The notes below the pieces were generated by a model. The model was not told where the DNA came from. It did no database searches and was given only the letters and a program-made list of their open reading frames with translations. Positions 20,396 to 29,240 of a stretch of 64,000 nt of DNA are shown piece by piece; the stretch's first letter is position 1, and each line of letters opens with the position of its first letter. The DNA is from Macrococcus sp. 19Msa1099. Lineage in GTDB: Bacteria > Bacillota > Bacilli > Staphylococcales > Staphylococcaceae. Made by a program: the position numbers and the translations under genes. The stretch is from assembly GCA_019357535.2 (NCBI GenBank), contig CP079955.1, positions 310,001 to 374,000 of the forward strand, in the 5' to 3' direction.

Positions 20396-21250
20396 ATGAA
20401 GAAATTAATATTCGTAATAGTATTGATACTAATATTATCTGCGTGTAGTCATCCTGAGCAGAAAAAGAGCGATTTAATTGTCTATTCTCCATATCCGGAG
20501 CGTTTTATAAATCCAATTATTCAGGATTTCGAACATGCAACAGGTCAGCGCGTACAAGTGATTCATGACTCTACACGTAAATTAATAAAACGAATTGAAC
20601 ACACCCCTATGGAGAATCGGGGGCATGTGTTTGTTGGAGGCTCTTTAAGTGAACTTGAAGGCAGCAGAAGTATTATTCAAGGAGAAATACAGCCATTCAT
20701 TTATATGCCATCCGTATTCATTGTAAATAAGGATTTGATAGGAGACATACAAGTCAACAAATATCATGATTTATTGAATCAAGATTTATATAAGCAGTTC
20801 AGTTATCCGAATCCGGAACTGACCAATACAGGCTATCAGCATAGAAGTGCTCTGGAGACAATCTATAATAAATCACAATCAGAGAGGGTATTAAAATGTG
20901 GTGTAAAGCTGGATAAGACTGCTGATGTAATGGAACATGTGATTTCCGGCAGAAGCTACGTAGGACTGACTTACGAATATACTGCGATGGATTATATTGA
21001 TGCAGGGTATCCTTTAGAAATTGTCTATCCTTCAGACGGCACCATTATCAATACAGATGGAATTGTCAGAATCAATGGCACTACCCATCCAAAGCGTGAT
21101 GATTTTATTCAGTATATGCTAAGTAAAGAAGTTCAGCGTCATATTTCAGATGTATTTCATGTCAAATCAGCACGTAAAGACATACCATTCAAAGCGTATA
21201 AAGTATTGAAACCTCTGGAAGAAATTAATGTCCTTCAAAGGGGGGAGTAA
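20396..21250 (+). CDS. hptA: HptA, hexose-phosphate-binding lipoprotein of the HptRSA system
   Basis: A 284-aa lipoprotein with signal peptide and lipobox (LILSAC) and a periplasmic-binding-protein fold (DLIVYSPYPERFINPIIQDFE at the start of the mature part). In S. aureus HptA senses extracellular hexose phosphates and signals through HptS. The gene order hptA-hptS-hptR next to uhpT is the same here. One base separates its stop from the hptS start. Two near starts exist (20390 and 20396); the second is preferred because GGTGA is at a workable distance. The ribosome site is weak, which fits a low-level sensor. Confidence 0.88.
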   Translation: MKKLIFVIVLILILSACSHPEQKKSDLIVYSPYPERFINPIIQDFEHATGQRVQVIHDSTRKLIKRIEHTPMENRGHVFVGGSLSELEGSRSIIQGEIQPFIYMPSVFIVNKDLIGDIQVNKYHDLLNQDLYKQFSYPNPELTNTGYQHRSALETIYNKSQSERVLKCGVKLDKTADVMEHVISGRSYVGLTYEYTAMDYIDAGYPLEIVYPSDGTIINTDGIVRINGTTHPKRDDFIQYMLSKEVQRHISDVFHVKSARKDIPFKAYKVLKPLEEINVLQRGE

Positions 21251-21251
21251 G

Positions 21252-22745
21252 ATGAACCATCAGCTATATAAGCGCAAAATTCGGCGCACGCTTATTTTGT
21301 TTGCGATTCTTCCCGTGTTCTTGCTTACAATGATAGGGCTATTTGCTTATTATGCGATATACATTATGAAGACCGATCATGAGCTGAATCAGGTCAATAA
21401 AGCGATGGTCAGTATGATTGAGAACGATAGGAAGCACATCCAGGAGCGATACCGCGACTTTACTAAAAATATCCCGGGAAATACTACGGATATATATCGC
21501 ACTTTATACGAACGGAGTAATGATAGAAAACAGCACTACATCTTTAAGTTTGAATACGATAAGCTCTATACAAACAACTATGGCAATATCGCGACGATAC
21601 CTATGTATGAGCAAGATGGGGAGCAATCCCGACTTACTATAAGTGTCCCTGCAAATGTACTTAAAGATGTGATGCATTATCATGACTATCATTATGTAGT
21701 TACGGACTTGTATGACAACATATATTACAGTAGTGATGATCATCCTGTAGGTGACAAATATTCATACGATGAACGCATGCAGATTACAGCATTTCATAAA
21801 GATGATCAGTTAAAGCTCTATGTATATCAGGATCTGACACAGACAATTGACAGGGGCATCATTTTAATCAGCATTTTACTTGGCACATTCTTTCTTTTGA
21901 TTATGATTACCATGTATTCTAGCAAACGTCTTGCACATCGACAAACACAGGATATCGACGAAATAATTGCACATATCAGGCAAGCTCAAGTCAGAGCGTT
22001 GACCACATACGAGCCTTTAACTGCGCAAAGCGAACTCGAAATCATCAATCGCTATGTATTCGAATTGTCTCAGCTCAATGAACGATTATTAAAGTCGACG
22101 AAAGAATCGAACGAAGCATTAAGACAATCACAGCTTAAATCATTGGAGAACCAGTTTCAGCCTCACTTTATCTTTAATACAATGCAGACAATTAACTATA
22201 TGATAGATACAGATAAGAAAGCTGCTAAGAAGATGATGATCAAGCTCTCCTCAATATTACGTTATGCCTTACGTGTGAAAGAATCTGAAGTAACTTTCAA
22301 AAAAGAAATCGATTACCTGGAAGACTATGTGTTTATACAGAATATTCGCTTTGATCAGGCCATTCATTATACGATTGATATTGATGAATCTCTTATGAAC
22401 CTGCAGACTGATAAGCTGTTGATTCAGCCGCTTATCGAAAATGCAATTAAATATGGAGGGATTGAGAATGGATTGAATATTAAAGTGCGTATTAAACCAC
22501 TCCGTAATGGCGATATATATATAGCGGTATATGATGACGGTATAGGCATGACCAAAGAAAGGCTAAAAGAAGTAAGGAGCATGATCAAACATTATAAACT
22601 CCGAAATATTCATATCGGAATGCAGAACATACATCAGACGTTACGCGTTAAGTATGGTGAACATTATGGTATGAAGGTGTATTCAGCATATAATAATGGC
22701 ACATTGGTAACGTTACGTGTGAAGAAGGGAGGTACATATGTATAA
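21252..22745 (+). CDS. hptS: HptS sensor histidine kinase
   Basis: A 497-aa kinase of the YesM/LytS-like His_kinase class. It has helices at about 12-38 and 200-222 around a 160-residue extracytoplasmic domain. The phospho-acceptor motif QFQPHFIFNTMQ carries His305 and the ATP-binding domain shows IENAIKYGG and DDGIGM. It transfers phosphate to HptR when HptA detects sugar phosphate. A strong ribosome site (AAAGGGGGGAG) precedes the ATG at 21252, which is better than the in-frame 21228. It overlaps hptR by eight bases. Confidence 0.92.
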   Translation: MNHQLYKRKIRRTLILFAILPVFLLTMIGLFAYYAIYIMKTDHELNQVNKAMVSMIENDRKHIQERYRDFTKNIPGNTTDIYRTLYERSNDRKQHYIFKFEYDKLYTNNYGNIATIPMYEQDGEQSRLTISVPANVLKDVMHYHDYHYVVTDLYDNIYYSSDDHPVGDKYSYDERMQITAFHKDDQLKLYVYQDLTQTIDRGIILISILLGTFFLLIMITMYSSKRLAHRQTQDIDEIIAHIRQAQVRALTTYEPLTAQSELEIINRYVFELSQLNERLLKSTKESNEALRQSQLKSLENQFQPHFIFNTMQTINYMIDTDKKAAKKMMIKLSSILRYALRVKESEVTFKKEIDYLEDYVFIQNIRFDQAIHYTIDIDESLMNLQTDKLLIQPLIENAIKYGGIENGLNIKVRIKPLRNGDIYIAVYDDGIGMTKERLKEVRSMIKHYKLRNIHIGMQNIHQTLRVKYGEHYGMKVYSAYNNGTLVTLRVKKGGTYV

Positions 22746-23466
22746 AGTACTGATTGTTGATGATGAGCGGATGATACGTGAAGGATTAAAGTCATCCATT
22801 GACTGGCAGAAACTGATGTTTAGTGATGTATATCTTGCAAAGGACGGCATAGAAGGTCAAGATATGATATTACAGTATGAACCAGATCTTGTCATTACAG
22901 ATATTAAGATGCCGCGTATGAATGGTATTGAAATGATGGAAGCGACACGTCAAATTGATTATGAGAAGCTGATCCTATCAAGTTATGATGACTTTGAGTA
23001 TGCTAAAGCAGCGATACAGTTCAAAGTCGTAGATTACCTGCTTAAACCGATCGATGAAGATGAGCTCAATACCTTGCTGCAAACCATCATAAAAACATTC
23101 AAAACAACAAAGCGTACAGTGCCTGAAATATTGAGGCCGGTATTAATGACAGACTTTGATAATTACTACATTAATCAGGCAGTTCACTTTATCAAGGCTA
23201 ATATACAAGCTGAACTTGATAACGAGATTATCGCGAACGAACTCGACATTAGTACATCATACTTAATGCGTACTTTTAAGCAGTTTACCGGAATAACGAT
23301 TAATGATTTTATAAACCGTTATCGTGTATATCGCTCGCTTGATCTGCTTGAAAAACATCTTAAAATCTATGAAGTCTCTGAACAAGTAGGCTATAACGAA
23401 TATAAAGCATTCAACTATAACTTCCATAAATACTTGAAGATGACACCAAATCAATATATGAAATAA
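22738..23466 (+). CDS. hptR: HptR response regulator (AraC-type output)
   Basis: A 242-aa regulator. The receiver domain (about 1-120) has DDE at 8-10 and phospho-acceptor Asp55 in ITDIKMPRMNG. The C-terminal part (about 145-242) is an AraC-type double helix-turn-helix (IIANELDISTSYLMRTFKQ and YEVSEQVGYNEYKAFNYNFHKYLKMTPNQY). HptR activates uhpT in S. aureus. uhpT lies convergent and adjacent here, so the regulator and its target share a terminator. Confidence 0.93.
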   Translation: MYKVLIVDDERMIREGLKSSIDWQKLMFSDVYLAKDGIEGQDMILQYEPDLVITDIKMPRMNGIEMMEATRQIDYEKLILSSYDDFEYAKAAIQFKVVDYLLKPIDEDELNTLLQTIIKTFKTTKRTVPEILRPVLMTDFDNYYINQAVHFIKANIQAELDNEIIANELDISTSYLMRTFKQFTGITINDFINRYRVYRSLDLLEKHLKIYEVSEQVGYNEYKAFNYNFHKYLKMTPNQYMK

Positions 23467-23498
23467 TGAAAGTCGAGACGCTTGTCTCGACTTTCATT
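23465..23498. terminator. bidirectional terminator between hptR and uhpT
   Basis: Perfect 15-base-pair stem AATGAAAGTCGAGAC with a four-base loop, flanked by A-rich and T-rich sequence on opposite sides. It overlaps the last bases of uhpT. Confidence 0.93.
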
Positions 23499-24885
23499 AT
23501 TTCATCTTACTTTCTAACTTTCTAATCTTTTTTTCTTCCGCTACAGCAACGATACTTAGTAATATCATACCAAGAATCAGCGCCGCATAGAACACGATAA
23601 ATACATCCGTCCAGCCATGTAATACATATCCAAAGACATTTAATCCCTTACTTTCTGGGTCAGCAATCATCGCTAAACCAATCTTAGCCATCGAGTCACC
23701 GAAGAGGTAACCGAATGTACCAGTCATACCGTTGGCTACACTGATCGCACGTTTCGGTACAAATCCTACGAGAGAGACACCGATCAACAGCTGAGGACCG
23801 AATATTAATGCACCAAGACCGAACAATGAGGCATTGACCATACCGACACTTGTCGCGTTCTTGTAGAACATTACAACAAACACAATGAGAAACATACACA
23901 TAATTGCAACGAGTGCACGACGACCTTTCAATAAATCAGAAACGTAACCCCACATCAAGCTTGCAATTAAAGCGCCAATTTCAAAGTAAAAAATAGTATT
24001 CACTGCATCTCCTGCATTGAATCCAAGATGCTCAGTCACATATAATGGTGCCCAGTTATCAATACCGATACGCACAATATATACGAATATGTTTGATACA
24101 CATAGAATCCAGATGATCGGATTCTTAAGGATATATGTCTTGAATATCTCCCACTTCGTCATATCCTGAGATGCAATATTCTCCTCGTCCACAGGTTCTT
24201 CGAAGATATCTTCACAGCGATTCCATCCTAACTCTTCAGGATCATCCTTACCGATGAAGAGTGTGACGATACCGATGATTAAAGCGATGATACTAGGGAA
24301 GATGAACATCCCGATAACATTACCGTGGAAGAACATGTTCGCACCCCATAATGCAAGACCCCCTGCAATGGCACCACCAATATTATGTGAAGCATTCCAG
24401 AAACCGAGATAACGCCCACGCTTTGTTCTTGGTGCCCATCTAGAAATTGTAGAATAACTTGCCGGACCACCGACAGATTGGAACATACCGTTTAATCCCC
24501 ATAACACAATCAAGAAACCAATCGCTGAACCGAAGTAACTCAGCGTGAAGCCCATAATCAGTACAATGATAGACGACATAATCAATAAGAACGAAATAAT
24601 ACGTTTCGTATTTCTACCATCGATCATATAACCGATTAATGATTTACCAAGGCCATAAGTGATACTGAATGCAAGACCGATGTAACCGAGCTGTAAAGTT
24701 GTGATACCAAGCTCTTCTTTTAACATCGGTTGTGCAGCTTTGAAGTTGTTTCGGATTAAATACATTGACATGTAAGCAAAGAATACAACGAAGAAAGCCT
24801 TTAAAAATTGTTTACGCCATTCCTTTCTCTGAACAGGAATAGGGATACCTTTATTAGGAATCTTCTGGATATCAAAAAAGTTCAT
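23497..24885 (-). CDS. uhpT: hexose-6-phosphate:phosphate antiporter
   Basis: A 462-aa major-facilitator transporter with 12 membrane helices that imports glucose-6-phosphate and related esters in exchange for phosphate. It closely follows remembered S. aureus UhpT (MNFFDIQKIPNKGIP at the N-terminus, SVGGPASYSTISRWAPRTKRG, FFHGNVIGMFIFPS). UhpT is also a route of fosfomycin entry. The start at 24885 follows AGGAGG; the in-frame extension to 24924 would cross the ribosome site. It is controlled by HptRSA encoded next door, with a possible CcpA site upstream. Confidence 0.95.
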   Translation of the reverse strand: MNFFDIQKIPNKGIPIPVQRKEWRKQFLKAFFVVFFAYMSMYLIRNNFKAAQPMLKEELGITTLQLGYIGLAFSITYGLGKSLIGYMIDGRNTKRIISFLLIMSSIIVLIMGFTLSYFGSAIGFLIVLWGLNGMFQSVGGPASYSTISRWAPRTKRGRYLGFWNASHNIGGAIAGGLALWGANMFFHGNVIGMFIFPSIIALIIGIVTLFIGKDDPEELGWNRCEDIFEEPVDEENIASQDMTKWEIFKTYILKNPIIWILCVSNIFVYIVRIGIDNWAPLYVTEHLGFNAGDAVNTIFYFEIGALIASLMWGYVSDLLKGRRALVAIMCMFLIVFVVMFYKNATSVGMVNASLFGLGALIFGPQLLIGVSLVGFVPKRAISVANGMTGTFGYLFGDSMAKIGLAMIADPESKGLNVFGYVLHGWTDVFIVFYAALILGMILLSIVAVAEEKKIRKLESKMK

Positions 24886-24927
24886 AAATACGCGCCTCCT
24901 TTTATTTGTCTTCAGTGTAATCAATTA

Positions 24928-24941
24928 TGAAAACGTTTAAT
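24928..24941 (+). promoter_or_regulatory. candidate CcpA (cre) site upstream of uhpT
   Basis: TGAAAACGTTTAAT matches the catabolite-responsive element consensus TGWAARCGYTWNCW at 13 of 14 positions. It lies 43 bases upstream of the uhpT start, where CcpA binding could block transcription. Function is inferred from the match alone. Confidence 0.5.
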
Positions 24942-25066
24942 ATACGATAAAATATTATTTTGTCTGAAGGAGTGAACGAAATGAGACTTCGATGACATAA
25001 AATCCTGTAAATATAAAGGATGCCCTCCCTATAATGAAGTTAAATTTATAGGAGAGGTTGAGAGTA

Positions 25067-26005
25067 ATGACATTAATGATACAACCAGTATTCAAAGAAC
25101 GCATCTGGGGTGGCAGACATTTGAAGGAATTCGGATATGAGATTCCGAATGATAAAACAGGGGAGTGCTGGGGTATTTCAGCACATGAGAATGGTCCGAA
25201 TATGATTGTGAACGGAGAACATGAAGGCAAGACATTAAAAGAGTTGTGGGAAGAAAACACAGGACTATTTGGCGTTCAAACGACAGATAAGTTTCCGCTC
25301 CTTACAAAGATTCTTGATGCGAATGATGAATTATCGGTGCAGGTCCATCCAGATGATGCATATGCACAAGTACATGAGAACGGAGAACTCGGTAAGACAG
25401 AATGTTGGTATATCATCGACTGCGATGAAGACGCTGAAATCATCTATGGGCATAATGCGAAAGACAAAGCCGAGCTAGAGAACATGATACATGAGGACAA
25501 ATGGAATCAACTTTTTAATTCTATTAAAGTCAAACCAGGGGACTTCTTCTATGTGCCTAGTGGAACAGTTCATGCAATCGGTAAAGGCATCCGTATATTA
25601 GAGACACAGCAGAATTCGGATACAACATACCGCATCTATGATTATGACCGTACGGATAAGGACGGTCATAAACGCGAGCTGCATATTGAGCAAAGTATTG
25701 ATGTGATTTCTTTTAATGAAGATAACTCAAGCACAGAAGCGGAAGTTACTGAAGTACAGGGAAATGTCATTAGAACATATATCTCTAACAGTTTCTTTAC
25801 AGTGAAACAGCTACTGATAGAAGACCATTATGAATATGCGAAACAACAAGACTACACATTGATGAGCGTGCTATCAGGTGAAGGAACGCTAACTGCTGAC
25901 GGACAAGTCTATACAATCAGCAAAGGCGATCATTTTATTCTGACGACTGAAGATAAGGAAATTAAGCTCCAAGGTAAACTCGATATTATTGAGAGTTATG
26001 TATAG
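25067..26005 (+). CDS. manA: mannose-6-phosphate isomerase, class I
   Basis: It interconverts mannose-6-phosphate and fructose-6-phosphate, feeding imported mannose into glycolysis. The 312-aa protein starts MTLMIQPVFKERIWGG, the standard start of the firmicute enzyme. Zinc ligands are in SVQVHPDDAYA and in KTECWYII, and the catalytic loop is PSGTVHAIGKGIRILE. The ATG at 25067 is preferred over a TTG three codons earlier because it matches homologues; the GGAGAGG site is about 15 bases away, which is a little far. It is divergent from uhpT and stands alone. Confidence 0.93.
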   Translation: MTLMIQPVFKERIWGGRHLKEFGYEIPNDKTGECWGISAHENGPNMIVNGEHEGKTLKELWEENTGLFGVQTTDKFPLLTKILDANDELSVQVHPDDAYAQVHENGELGKTECWYIIDCDEDAEIIYGHNAKDKAELENMIHEDKWNQLFNSIKVKPGDFFYVPSGTVHAIGKGIRILETQQNSDTTYRIYDYDRTDKDGHKRELHIEQSIDVISFNEDNSSTEAEVTEVQGNVIRTYISNSFFTVKQLLIEDHYEYAKQQDYTLMSVLSGEGTLTADGQVYTISKGDHFILTTEDKEIKLQGKLDIIESYV

Positions 26006-26074
26006 TATTTAGGCGTATAAATAATGCGTTGACCTTTTGAAAACACTAATGTATGATTAATATCAACTAAATAA

Positions 26075-26170
26075 CTTATACAGAGAGATGGAGGGAATTG
26101 GCCCTGTGAAATCTCAGCAACCGGCATTTGCACGGTGCTAAATCCAACAGGTGATTCCTGAAATATGAGT
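26075..26170 (+). promoter_or_regulatory. SAM-I riboswitch (S-box)
   Basis: The sequence holds the conserved S-box blocks in order: CTTATACAGAGAGATGGAGGGA, then TTGGCCCTGTGAAATCTCAGCAACC, a P3-P4 stem and GTGCTAAATCC...GATTCCTGA. It binds S-adenosylmethionine; with a terminator hairpin at 26180-26210 it should switch off the downstream genes when SAM is plentiful. Those genes regenerate methionine, which makes functional sense. Confidence 0.95.
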
Positions 26171-26179
26171 GTAGACTTT

Positions 26180-26210
26180 ATACCCTTCTTTTTCAGAAGG
26201 GTATTTTTTT
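26180..26210 (+). terminator. riboswitch-controlled terminator
   Basis: Ten-base-pair stem ATACCCTTCT/AGAAGGGTAT followed by seven T. It lies between the S-box and mmuP, as expected for the expression platform. Confidence 0.92.
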
Positions 26211-26224
26211 ATGGAGGGATAGAT

Positions 26225-27565
26225 ATGTCAAATGGTTTCAGAAGAGGAATGGAAGCACGTCATGTGATGATGCTGAGTTTCGGAGGTGTCATCGGCACAG
26301 GGTTATTCTTAAGTACGGGGTACACATTACAGCAGGCAGGGCCTATCGGAACAGTGGTGAGCTACGTCATTGGTGCACTGCTTGTTTATATCGTGATGAA
26401 ATGCATGGGTGCTCTAGCAGTAGCACACCCCGATGTTGGAGGATTTCATACGTATGCGAATATTTATATTCATCAGTCGATAGGGCATGTCGTTGCCTGG
26501 AGCTACTGGCTATGCTGGACGATTGCGCTGGGATCCGAAATAACTGCGGGTGGTATCTTATTTCAGAAATGGTTTCCGGATTTTCCGGTATGGTTGTTCA
26601 GTCTGGTATTCATCCTCGTGATTGTCGGGATAAACTTTACGACAAGTAAGATGTATGGTGAAACAGAGTTCTGGCTATCACTGATTAAAGTAATTGCCAT
26701 CATTGTGTTTATTATTATTGGCTTATTAATATTATTCAATGTCGTACCGTCTGACTTAAAGCCGGTCACTTCAAGTGAGAAGCTATTTGATGTACCGAAT
26801 GGATTATTCGGCATCTTTATTACGATGCTTGCGGTAAACTATGCGTTCAGTGGGACGGAGCTCATTGCGATAGCAGCGGGAGAGACGAAGCATCCTGAGA
26901 ACGTAATACCGAAAACCATTCGCTCGACAGTATGGAGACTCGGGTTACTATTTATCGGGACCATCGTGATCATGGTCTTACTCTTACCAACGGATCAAGC
27001 GAGCTTACTCGAAAGTCCATTTGTTTCGATATTGGATAGCGTCGGAATTCCTTATGCCGGAGATATTATGAACTTCGTTATATTGACGGCATTGCTGTCA
27101 GCAGCAAATTCAGGACTTTATGCATCCAGCAGAATGTTATGGAGCCTATCAGAGCAAGATAATGTATTACCAATCGCAAGAAAGCTGAATAAGAACGGTA
27201 TGCCGGTTAACGCGACAATCATTAGTTTAGCTGGAGCATTACTCAGCCTGTTATCAAGTGTGATTGCACCGACGACTGTCTATTTGGTACTGGTCTCTGT
27301 TGCAGGATTTGCCGTAGTCGTTGTATGGATGAGCATCTGTGTGGCGAGGTTCAATCAATTAAGAAGAGAAGGTGTTACACAACGTACAGCATATATCCTA
27401 CCGGTAGCAGGATTTGCATTATGTCTTATTTCTACAATCAGCGTACTCTTTGACCCGAACCAAAGACTTGCGACACTGATTGGATTACCATTCTGTATTA
27501 TCGTCGGACTAATTCATTATTTCCTGAAGAAGAAAGGGGCACATATTCATGCAGCTACGAGATAA
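26225..27565 (+). CDS. mmuP: S-methylmethionine permease (amino-acid permease family)
   Basis: A 446-aa APC-superfamily transporter with about 12 membrane helices. FRRGMEARHVMMLSFGGVIGTGLFLSTG is the amino-acid-transporter signature at the N-terminus, and SGTELIAIAAGETKHPE lies mid-protein. The specificity call comes from context: an S-box upstream and a homocysteine S-methyltransferase overlapping its 3' end by 17 bases, the mmuPM arrangement. GGAGG sits before the ATG at 26225; the track-length ORF begins inside the riboswitch terminator and is not used. Confidence 0.85.
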   Translation: MSNGFRRGMEARHVMMLSFGGVIGTGLFLSTGYTLQQAGPIGTVVSYVIGALLVYIVMKCMGALAVAHPDVGGFHTYANIYIHQSIGHVVAWSYWLCWTIALGSEITAGGILFQKWFPDFPVWLFSLVFILVIVGINFTTSKMYGETEFWLSLIKVIAIIVFIIIGLLILFNVVPSDLKPVTSSEKLFDVPNGLFGIFITMLAVNYAFSGTELIAIAAGETKHPENVIPKTIRSTVWRLGLLFIGTIVIMVLLLPTDQASLLESPFVSILDSVGIPYAGDIMNFVILTALLSAANSGLYASSRMLWSLSEQDNVLPIARKLNKNGMPVNATIISLAGALLSLLSSVIAPTTVYLVLVSVAGFAVVVVWMSICVARFNQLRREGVTQRTAYILPVAGFALCLISTISVLFDPNQRLATLIGLPFCIIVGLIHYFLKKKGAHIHAATR

Positions 27566-28436
27566 GTTACAGCAAGACATCGTAATATTAGACGGAGGCT
27601 TTGGAACGACTGTAGAACAATTCGGATACGATGTGAAACACGAACTATGGTCATCGAACTTAATCCAGTCCAATCCGGAAGCGGTGTATAAGGTCCATAA
27701 AGCATTCGTAGATAGCGGTGCAGAGATTATACTGACCAATACGTATCAGGCATCTGTACAATCATTCTTAAATATTGGCATTGATAGAGAAACAGCACGC
27801 ACATATTTAGCGAAAGCGGTGGAACTCGCAACGCGCGCAGCAGGCAATCGAGCAATCGTTGCAGGATCACTTGGGCCGTATGGTGCAATGCTCGGTAATG
27901 GCTCAGAGTATACAGGGGATTATGAAGAAACTGAAGCTGATTATATTCAGTATCATAAAGAACGACTAGATATACTGATCGAAACAGGTATAAGTGTCTT
28001 TGGGTTTGAGACCATCCCTAACATAGAAGAAATTAAAGCAGTGAGAACACTGCTGCTTGATTATCCACATATTGAGGCATGGATTTCAGTGACACTGAAA
28101 GATCATGATCATCTGTCAGATGGCACACCACTTGAAGCAGTGATTGAAGTAGTGAATGAGATTGAAAATGTATTAGCATTTGGTGTGAACTGTACGAGCG
28201 TGAACGTCATCGATGCAGCAGTGGATAAGTTGATCACACTAAGTGACAAGTCGTTAATACTCTACCCTAATAGTGGACGTCAATATGATGCAGTTCACAA
28301 AGTATGGATTGATCGGGAGGATGCATCGCTTGTTGAAGCGGCACCACGCTGGAAAGAAAAAGGAGTGAAGATTATCGGCGGATGCTGTCAGGTAGGGCCG
28401 GGGGAGATAAAGGAACTCGGGACTGCTTTAAAATAG
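27549..28436 (+). CDS. mmuM: homocysteine S-methyltransferase
   Basis: It transfers a methyl group from S-methylmethionine to homocysteine, giving two methionines. The 295-aa protein has LDGGFGTTVEQ near the N-terminus and the zinc ligands in FGVNCTS and GGCCQVGP, the three cysteines required in the family. The GSLGPYGAMLGNGSEYTG stretch is typical of MmuM. It overlaps the permease gene and shares its SAM-I control. The start ATG is preceded by AAAGGGG inside mmuP. Confidence 0.94.
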   Translation: MQLRDKLQQDIVILDGGFGTTVEQFGYDVKHELWSSNLIQSNPEAVYKVHKAFVDSGAEIILTNTYQASVQSFLNIGIDRETARTYLAKAVELATRAAGNRAIVAGSLGPYGAMLGNGSEYTGDYEETEADYIQYHKERLDILIETGISVFGFETIPNIEEIKAVRTLLLDYPHIEAWISVTLKDHDHLSDGTPLEAVIEVVNEIENVLAFGVNCTSVNVIDAAVDKLITLSDKSLILYPNSGRQYDAVHKVWIDREDASLVEAAPRWKEKGVKIIGGCCQVGPGEIKELGTALK

Positions 28437-28543
28437 AAGTTAATATAAAAACAATTAAATATAATAAAGAAATAATAATAATGTATCTTGATAACCTTAT
28501 TTTGTATATAATAATACAAAATATACAAAATAAGGAGAATGTC

Positions 28544-29122
28544 ATGAAACGTTTGAGAAATTTATTCATTGCACTGATTGCTGTACTTTCAATAATCAGT
28601 ATTTCAACACCGGCAAATGCAGCAGGATACTACTATAAGTACAATGGGTATAGTGGTAATAACTATCAATTTGTAAAGTCTAAGGCATTTATTAATGCGG
28701 TGAAGAAGGGTAAAGTCACTGTTAATGGAAAGACGGTTGTCAATAAGGTACCCATGGAATCAGTCGACAAATCATCAGAGACAATAATGACGTATAGTCT
28801 TGAGAACAAAAAGATTAAATCGAAATATATTCAAAGAAAGTATGATAGCGTATTCTTCCTGAATGATCATCTAAAGACGTACGCGATTATAATGCCCGTT
28901 AAAAAAGGTAAGATTACGAAACAACAATTTATCAAAATGTATGGTAAAAACTATGCTGAAGTGCAAGTAATCGATAATGAAATAAGTGTATATTATAAAT
29001 TCAAAAATCATTACTTTGAAGGTGCTTTTAATAAAAAGAATCAACTGATTGCTGTCTCGATGAGTTCGCATATTGGCGGACAATTCGGCAAAGAATTTGA
29101 CCACATGATATTTGGGAAATAA
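28544..29122 (+). CDS. IsaB-like secreted protein
   Basis: A 192-aa exported protein with a signal peptide (MKRLRNLFIALIAVLSII..., cleavage after ANA). The mature N-terminus AGYYYKYNGYSGNNYQFV and KAFINAVKKGKVTVNGKTV match the pattern of staphylococcal immunodominant antigen B (YYTYNGYIGNN...FINAIK..VKFNG). IsaB of S. aureus binds nucleic acids and affects host autophagy; whether this one does is unknown. Start 28544 follows AAGGAG by six bases; the longer ORF reads through the mmuM end. Mature protein is strongly basic. Confidence 0.8.
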   Translation: MKRLRNLFIALIAVLSIISISTPANAAGYYYKYNGYSGNNYQFVKSKAFINAVKKGKVTVNGKTVVNKVPMESVDKSSETIMTYSLENKKIKSKYIQRKYDSVFFLNDHLKTYAIIMPVKKGKITKQQFIKMYGKNYAEVQVIDNEISVYYKFKNHYFEGAFNKKNQLIAVSMSSHIGGQFGKEFDHMIFGK

Positions 29123-29125
29123 TAT

Positions 29126-29167
29126 GAAAATGCTGCAGTGTCTATGCTATAGATCTGCAGCATTTTC
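29126..29167 (+). terminator. terminator of the isaB-like gene
   Basis: Thirteen-base-pair stem GAAAATGCTGCAG/CTGCAGCATTTTC, loop of 16 bases, starting four bases after the stop codon. Confidence 0.75.
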
Positions 29168-29240
29168 ACTATATCATTTGCAGATACCATCCTAAAATTT
29201 GATAAGTAGTATAATGAAAGAAAAACTTATGAGGTGTGCT

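Noticed and set aside
28382..28543. Upstream extension of the IsaB-like gene
   Set aside because: It overlaps mmuM and would remove the signal peptide from the N-terminus; the AAGGAG site fixes the start at 28544.
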